DNA of 64,000 nt from Paguma larvata (taxonomy: Eukaryota; Chordata; Mammalia; Carnivora; Viverridae): contig CM057824.1 of NCBI GenBank assembly GCA_030068075.1, forward strand, positions 125,416,414 to 125,480,413, read 5' to 3'. Under the pieces are notes generated by a model. It saw nothing but the letters and a program-made list of their open reading frames with translations. It ran no database searches and was not told where the DNA came from. The position numbers and the translations under genes are program-made. Of this stretch, positions 11,903 through 22,822 are shown one piece after another (the stretch's first letter is position 1; every line of letters starts with the position of its first letter).

Positions 11903-12304
11903 ATTATATTAGCCTGCTAATACTGTCATAGGAGTATACCACAGGATATGGTGAGTGGTGTGAACAACAGAAATCTCTTTTCTCATAGTTCTGGAGGCTG
12001 GAAGTCTATAATCATGCTGCCAGCAGACTTGGTTTCTGGTGAGATCTCTCTGTCTGTCTGTCTGTCTCTCTGGTTTATAGATGGCTGCTTTCTTGCTGTG
12101 TCCTCACTGACCTTCTTTCTGTGTGCATACATCCCCAAGTGTCTCTTCTTCTTCTTACAAGGACAATTGTCTTAACAGATGAGAGTCCTGCCCTTATAAC
12201 TTCCTTTAGCCTTATTTATTTCCTTATTGGACCCTATCTCCAAATACAGTTATATTGATGTTAAACATCAACAAATTAAGGGGGGAGGGCCAATTAGTTT
12301 GTAA
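11903..12304 (-). mobile_element. MLT1-type (ERVL-MaLR) solo LTR, minus strand, inside a MIR
   Basis: Read on the plus strand it shows the reverse of the MaLR LTR: 'cctgctaatactgtcat', 'gtgaacaacagaaatctc', 'tctcatagttctggaggctg', 'gatggctgctttcttgctgt', 'ccctatctccaaatacag'. A CTGT-repeat expansion sits near 12046-12070. MaLR LTRs are old non-coding relics. Its insertion divides one MIR copy in two. Confidence 0.78.
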
Positions 12305-12475
12305 GAGGTGTGTTTGGCCAAGTAACTTGATAGCTGCATATCTGACTTAGTTCAATTGTAAAATGAAGATGATAATACTTTATTGGCTGTGATGCTACTA
12401 AGTGTGTTATTATACATAAAGCATTCAAGAGCAGTGCCTAGCAAATGGTTAAGTACTTAATAAATAGTATCACAT
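12305..12475 (+). repeat. MIR, 3' part (split copy)
   Basis: 'gtgtttggccaagtaacttg', 'gttcaattgtaaaatgaaga', 'gataatac', 'gagcagtgcctagcaaatgg' and 'aagtacttaataaatag' continue the MIR core and tail from the part ending at 11900. Confidence 0.7.
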
Positions 12476-13384
12476 TAAAGAGTTAAGGGATCACATGGAT
12501 CTTATATATATTAATCATGATACACTATTTAAAAAGAGCTTCAAAAGTAGAATTTCTAAGTTAGGCATCCTGTTAATTCTAATAATTATTAGAATATATT
12601 AGTATTTAACAGAATAGAAATAAAAACTTTAAGCAAGTCATCCTAGATCATACAATGAGTTGACAGTACAATTAAGAATAAAAACAAGTGTCTCAAGAAA
12701 AGATAGATCCTTTCAATTCTTTTGAAGTTAAAATAATTGTCAGAAAGAAGACAGGTCATTTTCTATGATAAATATTTATTAATTTTAGGGCGGAAATAGG
12801 CTTTAAAAGAAATAAGATTTATATTATTCAGAATATTTCAGTTTTACTTATTTAAGGCTTTTTAAACTGCCTTTTCCACATAGAAAATAAACCTCCCAAT
12901 ATAACTATTCCAAAAATATTTAGTAAAATGCTTAAGAATGAGAAAAAATGGCCAAGAGACTAACAGTATTCATCTTGCTTCTTTGTTGAAACAAACTTAC
13001 TTGAAAAACAATCCACAAATATTTACTGAATTGTATTTTGTGATTAATAGTAATCCAAGTACCATTGGAAATGCGAAAGAAGTTATGACATATAAGCATA
13101 TAATTAAGATAATATAGAGAGAGCACATAGTACCTTGGAGTATAGCTGAGAGACATCTAACTCACTGACACAGGAATGTTGGACAGGAATCAAGAATGCC
13201 AGTGCTGGAGTAGTTATGCTAGAAGAAATGGGGAAAATGAAATTAAGCTGAAGATGAACAGTAAATGACTGATAGTAGGGGCAGGTGAAACCAGAAAACA
13301 GCCAGGCAGGAGAAGGGAAGTCTCCAGGTAAATGGGACCATGGGAACATGGGACCAAAGAGATAAATATGCAAAACTTGCAAAG
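12476..13384. other. unassigned sequence
   Basis: No recognised repeat or gene. Minus-strand frames at 12932-13156 and 13104-13382 have no domain pattern. Confidence 0.4.
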
Positions 13385-14300
13385 AACTACAAATAGTTCT
13401 GTGTTCTAACCCAAAGTTCTAGGCAGTTAGTGGATGATGAGATGAACTTGTATAGGCATAATCATGGATGACTTGTATATATCGTAAAAAAAGTTTGTAA
13501 TTTAGTCTGTAGATAATGAGAAGTGGCAAAAAGGTCTGTAGCAGCCTGACTTAGTGTTATTGACATCTTAAATAGATCTCTCTGGCAGTCCTATAAAGGT
13601 TGGGTTTGAAGATGACAAAACCAGAGGCAGATAGATCAATATGGACACTTGGGTGATTATCTAGCCAGAATTGAGGTAGTGGAGACAAAAGGGAAAAGAA
13701 CAGAAAATGCCAAAAAGTCCTTGGGTATTAAAATTATTAGAATTTATGGCTTTCTAGATATGGAATTATGGGAAATAAATATGATTCAACAGAAGTTTAG
13801 GAAAAGGAACAATTCTGAGAGAAAATGACACATTCAGTTCTCAAAATATTAGGATCAAAGTAATGATGAATGGAGGACAAAAGCTGGATATATGAACGCA
13901 GAGCATGAGGATTAAATCAGGGTAAATGGCCATTGAAATAAGAGTGGATAGGAGTGTCCACTGAGTATTTAAAATGACAAATGATTCGAGGACAGAATCC
14001 TGAGAAAAAAACAACATTTAAAGGATGGGTCATATGGAAGAAGCCCAGGAAGGAAGCAGGGAAGAGCTGTGAAAACAGCTAACAAGACAAAACAAGACAA
14101 AAAATTGGATTAAAGAAGACAAGTATACCAAAGATCAAAAAAGATGTCAACACTTAATGAATGCCCACTGAATACACCAACCAGAAAGCTATTTGTGACC
14201 TTAGAGATGTCAGTATATGTATTGTGGGGGACTGGGAAAATAGATTGAAGCGAGTTCCTCTGAGTAGGAGATGGATGTCTGAAAAGACCTTAGAATCTCT
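13385..14300. repeat. Ancient dispersed repeat, family name not certain
   Basis: Several phrases match, in order, a common mammalian dispersed repeat I know by pattern but cannot name safely. Examples are 'atagatctctctggcagtc' (usual form 'ggatcactctggctgc'), 'gaggacagaatcctgag' (usual 'gaggacagaaccctgggg'), 'acatttaaaggatgggtc', and 'tgtgaccttagagatgtcag' (usual 'ttggtgaccttgg'). It may extend to about 14790. It is strongly diverged and has no open frame. Confidence 0.4.
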
Positions 14301-15689
14301 CTTGGTTAATACATAAAATGGGTAATGTCCAATCGCTTAAGGTCATATCTTATAAGGTGAAGCAAACAGACACAGAAGTGTCTAAAGTAAGCAATGAGCA
14401 GAGACCAGACAAAGAAGTCTAGCTTAGATATAGAATTATGGTTCAAGGCTAGGTTTCCAGCCAAATGACATGTTCTTACCTGGGAGAAAAGCAGGGTTTC
14501 AAGTAGAGAACTGGCCACTGGAAAAAGAAAAACTATAATCATTAGAAATCAGGAGCAAGCAAATCATAAATACAACTAGCAGTAAAGTTGCCTTGTGATG
14601 CTGTGTCCTGCAAATTACTCAGGAAAGACTCCTTAAATACCAACAAACAGGACGGGTCAAGTTCCAGAGAACGGGCTATGTCAGAATGTGCAAGCAAGAT
14701 CAAGTGGCAGCAACTAAGAAAGAAGAGTGTGGTGATAAGGAGCCAGAGAAATAGGAAAGGATTAACAGAGAAGAAGCATGATTGAAATGCTCAATCTAGC
14801 AGAAAATGCAAGGACACCCTAACTAAATTGCTAGAATACATAAATAAGTTAGGGAAATATATTAGCCCATGAAATAAGAAATGGACAAACCAAGAAAGAT
14901 TAGCACTTCAGATGTCAAAGATATGTGTGAGAGCATCTATCCCTGCACACACAAATCACTCCATAAAGATTTGCTGAATGAAAAAATTAGTGAATAAACA
15001 AGTTAATGGAAAAAATAAAAAGCTTGGTAACAGTTTTATTCTGTTCAACTTTTGACTATTATGGCTACATAGTATCCACTCTTCATCTAAAACTTCTACT
15101 TGTTTTTAAACGATGCATGAATTATCTCATACAAACATCCAAATGTCTCTAGACAAAAGTTATTTTACAAAAGTAAACAATTTTCCCTTGGAAAATTAAA
15201 TAGAGCCAGTAGAAACCATTTACGAAAAGCACTTGTAAGGATTAAGAATTAGTTTTCTTCCACTACTGCCCTATTTCTAAAAGTCTTCTCTCAATAGAGA
15301 AGGTATGACTGTTCAGTTTTATCCTAGAATCATATTTTTACATTTAATTAAACATACAGCATACGCTGTATGTTATCCTTACTAAAGGCCATACCTTAGT
15401 AAAGACAGTACAACATACTTCTATAACCTGGCAAGGTAAAGCCATGAGAAGAATAAGTTAAAAGATAGTTGACTAATTCCTAAAATAATATGAGAAGATA
15501 GGAAGGAAGATTATATCTGGAAGACAAAATGATAGAAAAATAAATAAAAATGGTGTATCTCATAGGTATATCTTGAAGGTAATACAATAATAAAGATTTT
15601 ACTTTGAGTTAGGAGACAAGGGTTCTATTTCTCTGGCTCTCTTTGTATTCTACGACAAACATTGTAATATATTTGTGCTGGAGTCTGCC
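14301..15689. other. unassigned sequence
   Basis: Mostly unrecognised. A short L2-tail-like phrase occurs near 14955-14990 ('ataaagatttgctgaatgaa'). No gene or RNA signal seen. Confidence 0.4.
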
Positions 15690-15746
15690 AGTTCTTGTTT
15701 CCATTCTCTACCTTCCTCATGTCCAATGCAGCAGCCATAATCATCT

Positions 15747-15891
15747 TTTAAAAACATAAACCAGGGGCACCTGGATGGCATCCAACTCTTGGTCTCAGCT
15801 CAGGTCTTAATCTCAGGGATGCGAGTTCAAGCCCCACACTGTCCTCTGTGCTGGGTGTGAAGCCTACTTCAAAAAAATTTAAAAACATAAA
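15747..15891 (+). mobile_element. Short CAN-SINE nested in L2, exact 14-bp TSD
   Basis: The element is 15761-15877 with the head 'ggggcacctggatggc', no CT-rich region, and an A-rich tail. The target duplication is tttaaaaacataaa at 15747-15760 and 15878-15891. The head lacks part of the A-box region. Confidence 0.88.
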
Positions 15892-16223
15892 TCAAACCAT
15901 ATCGCTTCCTCCCTTAAAGCTCTTCAACAGTTTCTTGTTACAATTGGAATAAAATCTAACCCATTCTGCATGACCTTCATTAGCCTACATGAACAGAACC
16001 CTGCCTAACTCTCTAATGTCTTTCCACTTTTCCCCTCATTAATCATGCTTGGCTTGCTTTATATTCCTTAAACTCTGAAAAATTCATATTTGCTGTCTAT
16101 CTGTCTGGACCACTGAGCCCAGGTGCTTCTGTGGTTGTCTATTTTTTTTATCATTTAGGCGTCAGCTCAAATGCCACTTCCTTGAAGATGCCACTATCAT
16201 ATAATTATGACTTTTCTTTATAA

Positions 16224-16468
16224 AACTTACCTCTATTGACAGATTTTTTTTTAATTCTGGAGTTGTAGATAGAGAGAGCGTGATGAGGGGAGAGGGGTAG
16301 AGGGAGACACAGAGAGAGATAGAATCCCAAGCAGACTCCACACTCAGCATGGACCCTGACACAGGGCTGGCTCCCAGAACCCTGGGATCATGACCTGAGC
16401 AAATATCATGAGCCAGATGCTCAACCAACTGAACCACATAGGCGCCCCCGAACTTACCACCACTATTG
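16224..16468 (-). mobile_element. Older CAN-SINE subtype nested in L2
   Basis: The element is about 16241-16449, reverse strand. Its body differs from the other copies ('cactcagcatggaccctga', 'ggctggctcccagaaccctg'), indicating an older or different subtype. Flanks 'aacttacctctattga' (16224-16239) and 'aacttaccaccactattga' (16451-16469) are imperfect copies of the target. Confidence 0.85.
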
Positions 16469-16605
16469 AAAATCATATATTTTTCACTATTTATGTGTTT
16501 GGATACACTATGTGTCTCTCCTATGAAACATCTCCATGACTATTTTATTCATCACTGAAGTCCCTGACTCACAGTTAATGCTCCATAAGTATTTGTGGAA
16601 GAAAG

Positions 16606-18221
16606 AAAAGACAGAAGGAGAATGAAAAGAATTTTGAAAATAGAAAAATATAGTGGAAATATCCATCAAGACATTACTTGGACACCATACCACACCTAAA
16701 TACTTATAAATATCACAGACTTACTCTGATTTAAAGGAACTTCATATACTATTCCTTTCATTTGCTTGATATTTCCGTAAAAACTGAACAACTCAAAGAT
16801 TTTTGTGCGTTTTTGACGAGTGAGTGTGGATATGTGTTTTAATTTTCACAGTTTATTTGGGTGCAACTAGGGTAGAAAGAAACACGAGACACCCCAGAGC
16901 ACATTCAAGATGTCAGCATTTACAAACCCATGTGCTACGCCTCTAAATGATACTCCTCCAGCTGGCTTGATTAATTTTGAAGCGGCTACGCTAACAGTAG
17001 CAGATCACACCCAAGCAGTAGAAAACAGTGTAAGAACGCAATAAAACAGTAATAAACAATAGATTATTTCAGTGGCATATGGCAGATACCGAGTTGGGCC
17101 AGCTTCAAATGCAACCTTTGGATTCTGCTTAAAAATCAGTGTCTGAATTATAGATTTAGCATTCAAGGCATTCTTTGGAAGCATTAAGCAATTATTCCAA
17201 AGAGAAGAAAGGGAGGGTCAGATAAAGTAGAAAAAGAGCACATATTGGTCATTGGAGAAGTAAGATAAGCTAGAATTAGTGAGTGGAATTAGTGAGCATG
17301 CATGGCAATTCTCAAGGGACAATATAAAATGCATAAAAACATTTAAAAGGAAGGGTTGGCGACAAGTAGACAAATACATATGAAAGAAAATACATATAAA
17401 GAAAGCCAAGGGAAGCAGCAAAAGAGAAAGAAGAAAAAACAACCCTTAAATCCTCTCCTTTACTGACTCACATTTTTTCCACTTAAATTATGACAAAAAT
17501 CCCATGTTGTGCATTAAAGACAGTTTGGAAGTGTGTTGCTGAAATCTTCTCTACACCATCCTCAGGGAAAATCCCTCTTTCCAGAATATGTGTTCCCCAT
17601 TTTCTCAATTTCCAACCATCTTCTTCAAGGGAAGGGATGCTTCGGAACAATGAGTAGTCAGTCACAATTACTGAGATTGAAGCTTCTAAGTGAAGAGACC
17701 AGGATAGTACCTTTTTTTTTTTTTTTTTTACCTCCTATTACCCTATTTTTGAACTGTATTTCAAGGCAAACAAGACTTTCACAGTATCAAGGGAGAGACC
17801 GCACAGCTAGAAACTGATAATCAGTAATAAAGTTTTTTTTTTCCAGAATAAAGTATTTTTTTTCCATTTGACCTTTTGGTCCCAATGGCTACCCACATAT
17901 TTTTAAGTAAGAGTCTCATCGATGGATAGTTCTTGATGACACAAGCAATCTGAATAAAGTTAATTGTTAACATACTGAAACATTTCAAAATCATCCGTAA
18001 TAGGATTGATGTTAGCAAGCTGACCCAGCCCTTATTTACCCACAAAAGCACTGATTTAACAATGATATTATGGACCAAAATATCTTTTATGCGAATTTCA
18101 GAATCCAATCAAGACGTTGCAAGGCCCTAGGCATGAATAAGGCTGAGAATAGCTCTACTGAAACAAGAAGAAGAGTAATTTAACTTTACCTGCATCAGAC
18201 TCCATCCCCCCAACCCCCCTC
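16606..18221. other. repeat-poor block; candidate conserved non-coding sequence near 16790-17240
   Basis: Apart from a 20-bp poly-T run (17711-17730) I recognise no repeat for about 1.6 kb, unusual in this window. The part around 16790-17240 has higher sequence complexity and homeodomain-like words ('ggcttgattaattttgaag'). It has no convincing open frame. A regulatory role is only a hypothesis. Confidence 0.3.
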
Positions 18222-19376
18222 AGCCAGCACAACTCAATACTCAGTACCAGGAGATAGCCTGTGACCACTCTTTTAAGGGGAAATTGAAGAGTGGAGTATC
18301 CCTCTAATGTTCTGGCTTTTTGGAGAGCTGCCTGAGGAACTGGTTTCTGTCTCACTTCATTTGGAGGACTGACAAAACCAGTATACTTTACATGCCTGAA
18401 GACTTCTGAAAACAAAGAAAAGCAGTGGGTGGCTTGTTGTAGTCAGCATAGTTCAGCACAACCAACAGAAGGAGCACAACTTGAAGATTTTCCCTTACAA
18501 GGGAGGGAGAGGAGTAGAACTGGAATGTGTGTCTGGGATTCCAGCTCTGTAAAAGACTGCCCAAAGGAATGATTTCTGTCTCATCTCATTGGGAGCACTG
18601 ACAGAACCAACAAAGTTTGGATGTCTGGGGAATTCCTAGAATATAGGAAAAAGATAAGTGGTTTGCTATGGTCAGTACAGTACAGCATGATCAAGAGAAG
18701 GTGCACAACTTAATGCTACTCCCTCAAGAAGGCAGGAAAATAGAGGCTCCTGGGTGGCTCGGTCAGTTGCGTGTCTGACGTAGGTCCGACTCAGGTCATG
18801 ATCTCATGGTTCCTGGGTTTGAGCCCCACTTCAGGCCCTGCACTGACAGCTCAGAGCCTGAGGCCTGCTTTAGATTCTGTATCTCCTTCTCTCTCTGCCC
18901 CTCCCCTACTCACACTCTGGCTCTCTTTCTCTCTCAAAAATAAATAAACATTAAAAAAAAGAGGTCAGGAAAAGAAGAGAACATGTGACCAGGGTTCTGA
19001 CTTTTCAGTGGGATGCCTTAGGGACTGGTATCTAACACAGGGTGCCGACAGGAAGCTGGAATACTGTGGATGCCTAGTGGCCACTGAGAACAAGGGAGAG
19101 CTGGGCAGCATGCTTTTGTAGAGCTAGAGAACTGCAGTTCCACAGACAGATATCAGAGAGAGCAAAAGATGACAAGCTGCTGAAATAGAAACCAGCAATT
19201 GAGAAACTGCACGCATGAACCCAGAGAGCTTGTGTTGATCTTCTGCCACAAAGATTTCTGATGCCCTCAGAATTTGTATCTGGGCTGACTGGTGAAGGTC
19301 TTACATAGTACAAAGCCAGTCTGTAAAGACTAGGAGACGTGGCTGCTTTTTAAATGCAAAAATTCCAATAAAATGT
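18222..19376 (+). mobile_element. 5' UTR of an old L1 with tandem ~230-250-bp units
   Basis: Unit A is 18235-18482, unit B 18483-18711, and unit C starts at 18712 with a SINE inside it (18743-18959). Shared phrases in each include 'gctgcctgaggaactggttt' / 'actgcccaaaggaatgattt' / 'atgccttagggactgg', and 'ggaggactgacaaaaccag' / 'ggagcactgacagaaccaa'. Units A and B both end 'gcacaactt', and a partial earlier unit ends at about 18234. The array leads into L1 5'-UTR-like sequence and then the ORF1 start region, so it looks like promoter monomers of an ancient L1. Confidence 0.65.
18727..18973 (+). mobile_element. Felid CAN-SINE nested in an L1 5'-UTR unit
   Basis: The element is about 18743-18959, full length with CT-rich region and 'aaataaataaacatt' tail. 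Flanks agaaggcaggaaaa (18727-18740) and agaggtcaggaaaa (18960-18973) match at 12 of 14 bases. Confidence 0.92.
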
Positions 19377-21260
19377 TATAAAATATATGAAGAAAGAAGG
19401 AAACATGGCCCAATCAAAAGAAAAAAAGTAATCTCCAGAAAACAAGCCCATAAAACAAAGGTATATGGATTAACTGAATAAGAATTCAAAAAAACCATCA
19501 TAAAGATTCTCAATGAGCTCAAGAAAACAATGAGCAAATGAGAAAGAGGATCAACAAAGACAGAAAATATTTTGAAAGAACCAAACAGAAATCTCCCAGC
19601 TGAAGTATGAATAACTACACTGAAAAATTACTATAGAGGGGTTCAATATCAATTTCATCAATCAGATGAAAGTATAAGCAAACTTGAAGACAGATCACAT
19701 GAAATTATCCAATAAAAGGAACAAAGAAAAAAAGAATAAAATATAAGAAAATCTATGAGATTTATATAACATGATCAAAAAGGCCAATATACCCATTTTA
19801 GGATTCCCAGAACAAGAAAGCAGACAGAAACGGCAAAAAGCTATTTAAACAAATAATGGTCAACAACACCCCAAACTGAGGAAGGAAAAGACCATCTAGA
19901 TCCAACAAGCCCAACATATTCCAACTAGAATAAATCCAAAGAAATCCAAACAAAGGCATATTTTTTAATCAAACTGTCAGAAGTCAAAGATTAAGAAAGA
20001 ATTTTGAAAGCAGCAAGAAAAAAAAAAGACTCATCATGTACAAGAGAACTCCCACAAGATTTGTGATATTGTAATTAATAAGAAATATATATTTTGTGTT
20101 TATCCCCACTTCTGGCACAGAGCTCATAAAATTCTTGAAAATTTTTAAGTGATGAAAATGCTAAAGGAATCTTTCGTTATGTTAATGATGTGAATTTGGA
20201 TCCCTAAAGATGGGCTGGTTGCCAGTGGAGCCAATCATGTGATTAGAGGGTTGGAACTTTCAGTTCTACTCCCCAGTCTCCAGGGAGAGGTGAGGGACAA
20301 GAGATCAAACAACAGTGGCCAATGGGTTAATCAATCATACTATATAATGAAGCCTCCACAAAATCCCCCAAAATGGAGTTCAGAGAGCTTCCAGATTGTT
20401 GAACATATAGAGATTTGAGGATAATGTCACACCTAAAGAGAGCATGGAAATTCCATGCTCTTTCCCCATACCTTGCCTTATGCTTCCCTTCCATCTGGCT
20501 GATCCTGAGTTATAATCTTTTAACAAACCAGTGATCAAACAAGTAAAATATTTCTCTGAGTTCAATCCTCTGATTGAACCAGAGGAGGTGGTTATGGGAG
20601 CCTCTGATTTACCAGTGTTAGAAACCCAAGAAGGGGGTCACTAGAACCCCCAAATCTGTAGCTGGCTGGTCAGAACTACGAGTAATAACCAGGGTTTGTG
20701 GCTGGCATCTGAAGTTGGGAGTGGTGGGTATAGTAGGACAAAACTTTAACCTGTGGTATCTGATGCTCTCTCCAGGTAGATAGTGTCAAAACAGAGTTGA
20801 ATTCTTTGACATCCTGCTGGTGTCTGGAGAATTACTTGGTGTTGTGCTGTGTGGGAATCTCATACCCTCAAACACATACACACAATGGAATTGCAACCAG
20901 AACCAAAAGATTATAAGTGAATTTCCCAGCAGAAACATTACATGCTAGGGGGAGTGGTATGAAATATACAAAGAGCTTAAAGAAAAAACTGCCCACCAAG
21001 AATATTATACCTGGCAAAGCTATTCTTCAGAAGCGAAAGAGAGATAAAGACATTCTCAAACAAATCTGAAGAAGTTTATCACTAGACCTGCCTTACAGGA
21101 AATACTTTCAAACGGAAATGAAAGAGGATTACATAGCAATACGAAAGTATAAAAATTGCTAACAAGTGTAAATATACAAATAGAGAATACTATAATACTG
21201 TAATGGTGACATACAAATCATTTTTAATTCTGGCATTTTTAATTCTTATCAGGCTAAATG
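19377..21260 (+). pseudogene. L1 ORF1 relic (broken), interrupted by LTR-like DNA
   Basis: The ORF1-like region begins near 'atatgaagaaagaaggaaac' (19385). It carries decayed coiled-coil coding sequence ('caatgagctcaagaaaacaa', 'gaaagaaccaaacagaaatc'), then 'gaagacagatcacatgaaat' and 'aggattcccagaacaagaa'. It is cut at 20061 by an 845-bp insertion and resumes near 20912 with 'ttcccagcagaaacattaca' and 'agacctgccttacaggaaat'. Stops and frameshifts are frequent and no protein is encoded. The family function is an RNA-binding chaperone of the L1 particle. Confidence 0.75.
20056..20912 (+). mobile_element. LTR-like insertion (solo LTR candidate) inside the L1 ORF1 relic
   Basis: An approximately 845-bp block starts with TG at 20062. 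It contains 'tataatgaagcctccacaaa', 'gttcagagagcttccagatt', 'tttctctgagttc', and a late 'ggtagatagtgtcaaaacag'. The L1 reading resumes directly after it. A possible 6-bp duplication, aagatt, lies at 20056-20061 and 20907-20912, although the 3' boundary does not end cleanly in CA. The overall plan (TG start, leader and polyadenylation-like region, 'ctctgagttc') is that of an old retroviral LTR. I could not name the family, and there is no coding content. Confidence 0.55.
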
Positions 21261-21605
21261 ACAAACTATTTAAAAAAAAACTATACCTGAAAAATTGAAT
21301 AATAAAGCCCATATACAACAAACCCAATGCAAGTATCATACACAATGGTGAAAGATGGAAAGTCTTTCCTCTAAGATCGGGAACAACACAAGGGTACTCA
21401 TTCTCAGCACTCATATTCGACCATAGTACTGGAAGTCCTGGCTATAGCAGGTACGTAAGACAAAGAAATAAAATCATCCAAATAGGAAATGAAGGAGTAA
21501 AACTGTTGTCACCTGCAGATGTCATCTTATATAGAGAAAATCCTAAAGACTCAAGAAAAAAGACTGTTAGGACTAATCAACAAATTCATTAAAGTTTCAG
21601 GGTAG

Positions 21606-21825
21606 AAAATCAACATACAGGGGCACGTGGGTGGCTCAGTCAGTTAAGCATCCGACTTCGGTTCAGGTCATGATCTCATGGTTCGTGGGTTTGAGCCCCA
21701 CTTTGGACTCTGTGCAGACAGCTTTGGATTCTGTGTCTCCCTCTCTTTCCGCCCCTCCCCTGCTCACTCTGTCTCTCTCCCAAAAATAAACGTTTAAAAA
21801 ATAAATAAATAAAATCAACATACAG
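21606..21825 (+). mobile_element. Felid CAN-SINE nested in L1 ORF2, exact 15-bp TSD
   Basis: The element is 21621-21810, flanked by exact copies of aaaatcaacatacag (21606-21620 and 21811-21825). It has a slightly shortened body and an 'ataaataaataa' tail. The exact duplication suggests a young insertion. Confidence 0.95.
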
Positions 21826-22772
21826 AAATCAGTGGCATTTCTACACACTAATAATAAAACATCTGAAAATAAATTTCAAAAAGTATCCATTCATAATAGC
21901 ACAAAAGCAATAAATATTTAGGAATAAATTTAACCAAGGAAATTAAAAAGCTCTGCAATGAAAACTAAAAGACTTTGTTGGAAGACACAAACAAATGGAA
22001 AGATAACCTGTCTTCATGGATTGAATGAATTAACATTAAAATGCCCAAGCTATCCAAAATAATCTATAGATTCAGTGCAATTCTCAACAAAATTCCAGTG
22101 ACATTTCTCACTGAAATAGAAAAAAAGATATCCTAAAGTTTTTATGGAACCACTAAAGACCTTGAATAGCTAAAGAAATCCTGAGAAAGAAGGAAGCTGG
22201 AAGTATCACCCTTCTGATTTCAAACTATACTACAAAGCTATAGTAATTAACATAGACACGCAGTAAAAACAGACATGCAGACCAAAGGAAATTTACCTTA
22301 CTTTACACTATACACAAAAATCAACTCAACTTGGATTAAAGACTTAAACATAAAACTATACTGAAACAATAAAAACTCCCCTAAAAAACCATAAGTAAAG
22401 ATTTTCATGACGTTGATGCACAGACAACAAAAACAAAAATAAATGGCACTATATCAAGCTAGAAAGCTACTGCACAGCAAAGGTAACAGTCAAGAGTGTG
22501 AAAAAGACAACCTTGAGAATGGGAGAATATATTTGCAGACCATGTATCTGATAAGGAGTTAATATCCAAAACACATAAAGAATTCCTACTATTCAACAGC
22601 AAAGCAATCAATCAATCAATAACATAATCTGAGAAGAGATCTTGAATGGACATTTCTCCAAAGAAGATATATAAATGACCATTAGGTATATGAAAAGATG
22701 CAAATCAAAACCATGGTGAGGTATCACTTCACACCTATTTGGATGGCCACTATGAACACACACATGTGTGCA

Positions 22773-22775
22773 CAT

Positions 22776-22819
<44 letters not shown>
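22773..22819. repeat. (CT)n-(CA)n microsatellite
   Basis: About eight CT units are followed by about fifteen CA units, inside the L1 ORF2 tail. Confidence 0.95.

Positions 22820-22822
<3 letters not shown>

Larger units (their letters stand above)
15690..16605 (+). repeat. L2 (LINE-2) 3' region interrupted by two SINEs
   Basis: L2 pieces lie before 15760, between 15878 and 16240, and after 16450. Landmarks are 'gcagccataatcatc', 'aaaacataaatcaaacc', 'ttggaataaaatctaaccca', 'ctcagctcaaatgccacttc', and a tail near 16540-16605. The two CAN-SINEs at 15761-15877 (+) and 16241-16449 (-) interrupt it. Removing them restores the normal L2 order, which supports the call. Confidence 0.75.

Noticed and set aside
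20056..20912. Complete endogenous retrovirus
   Set aside because: Only a single LTR-like block is present; no gag, pol or env reading and no second LTR.
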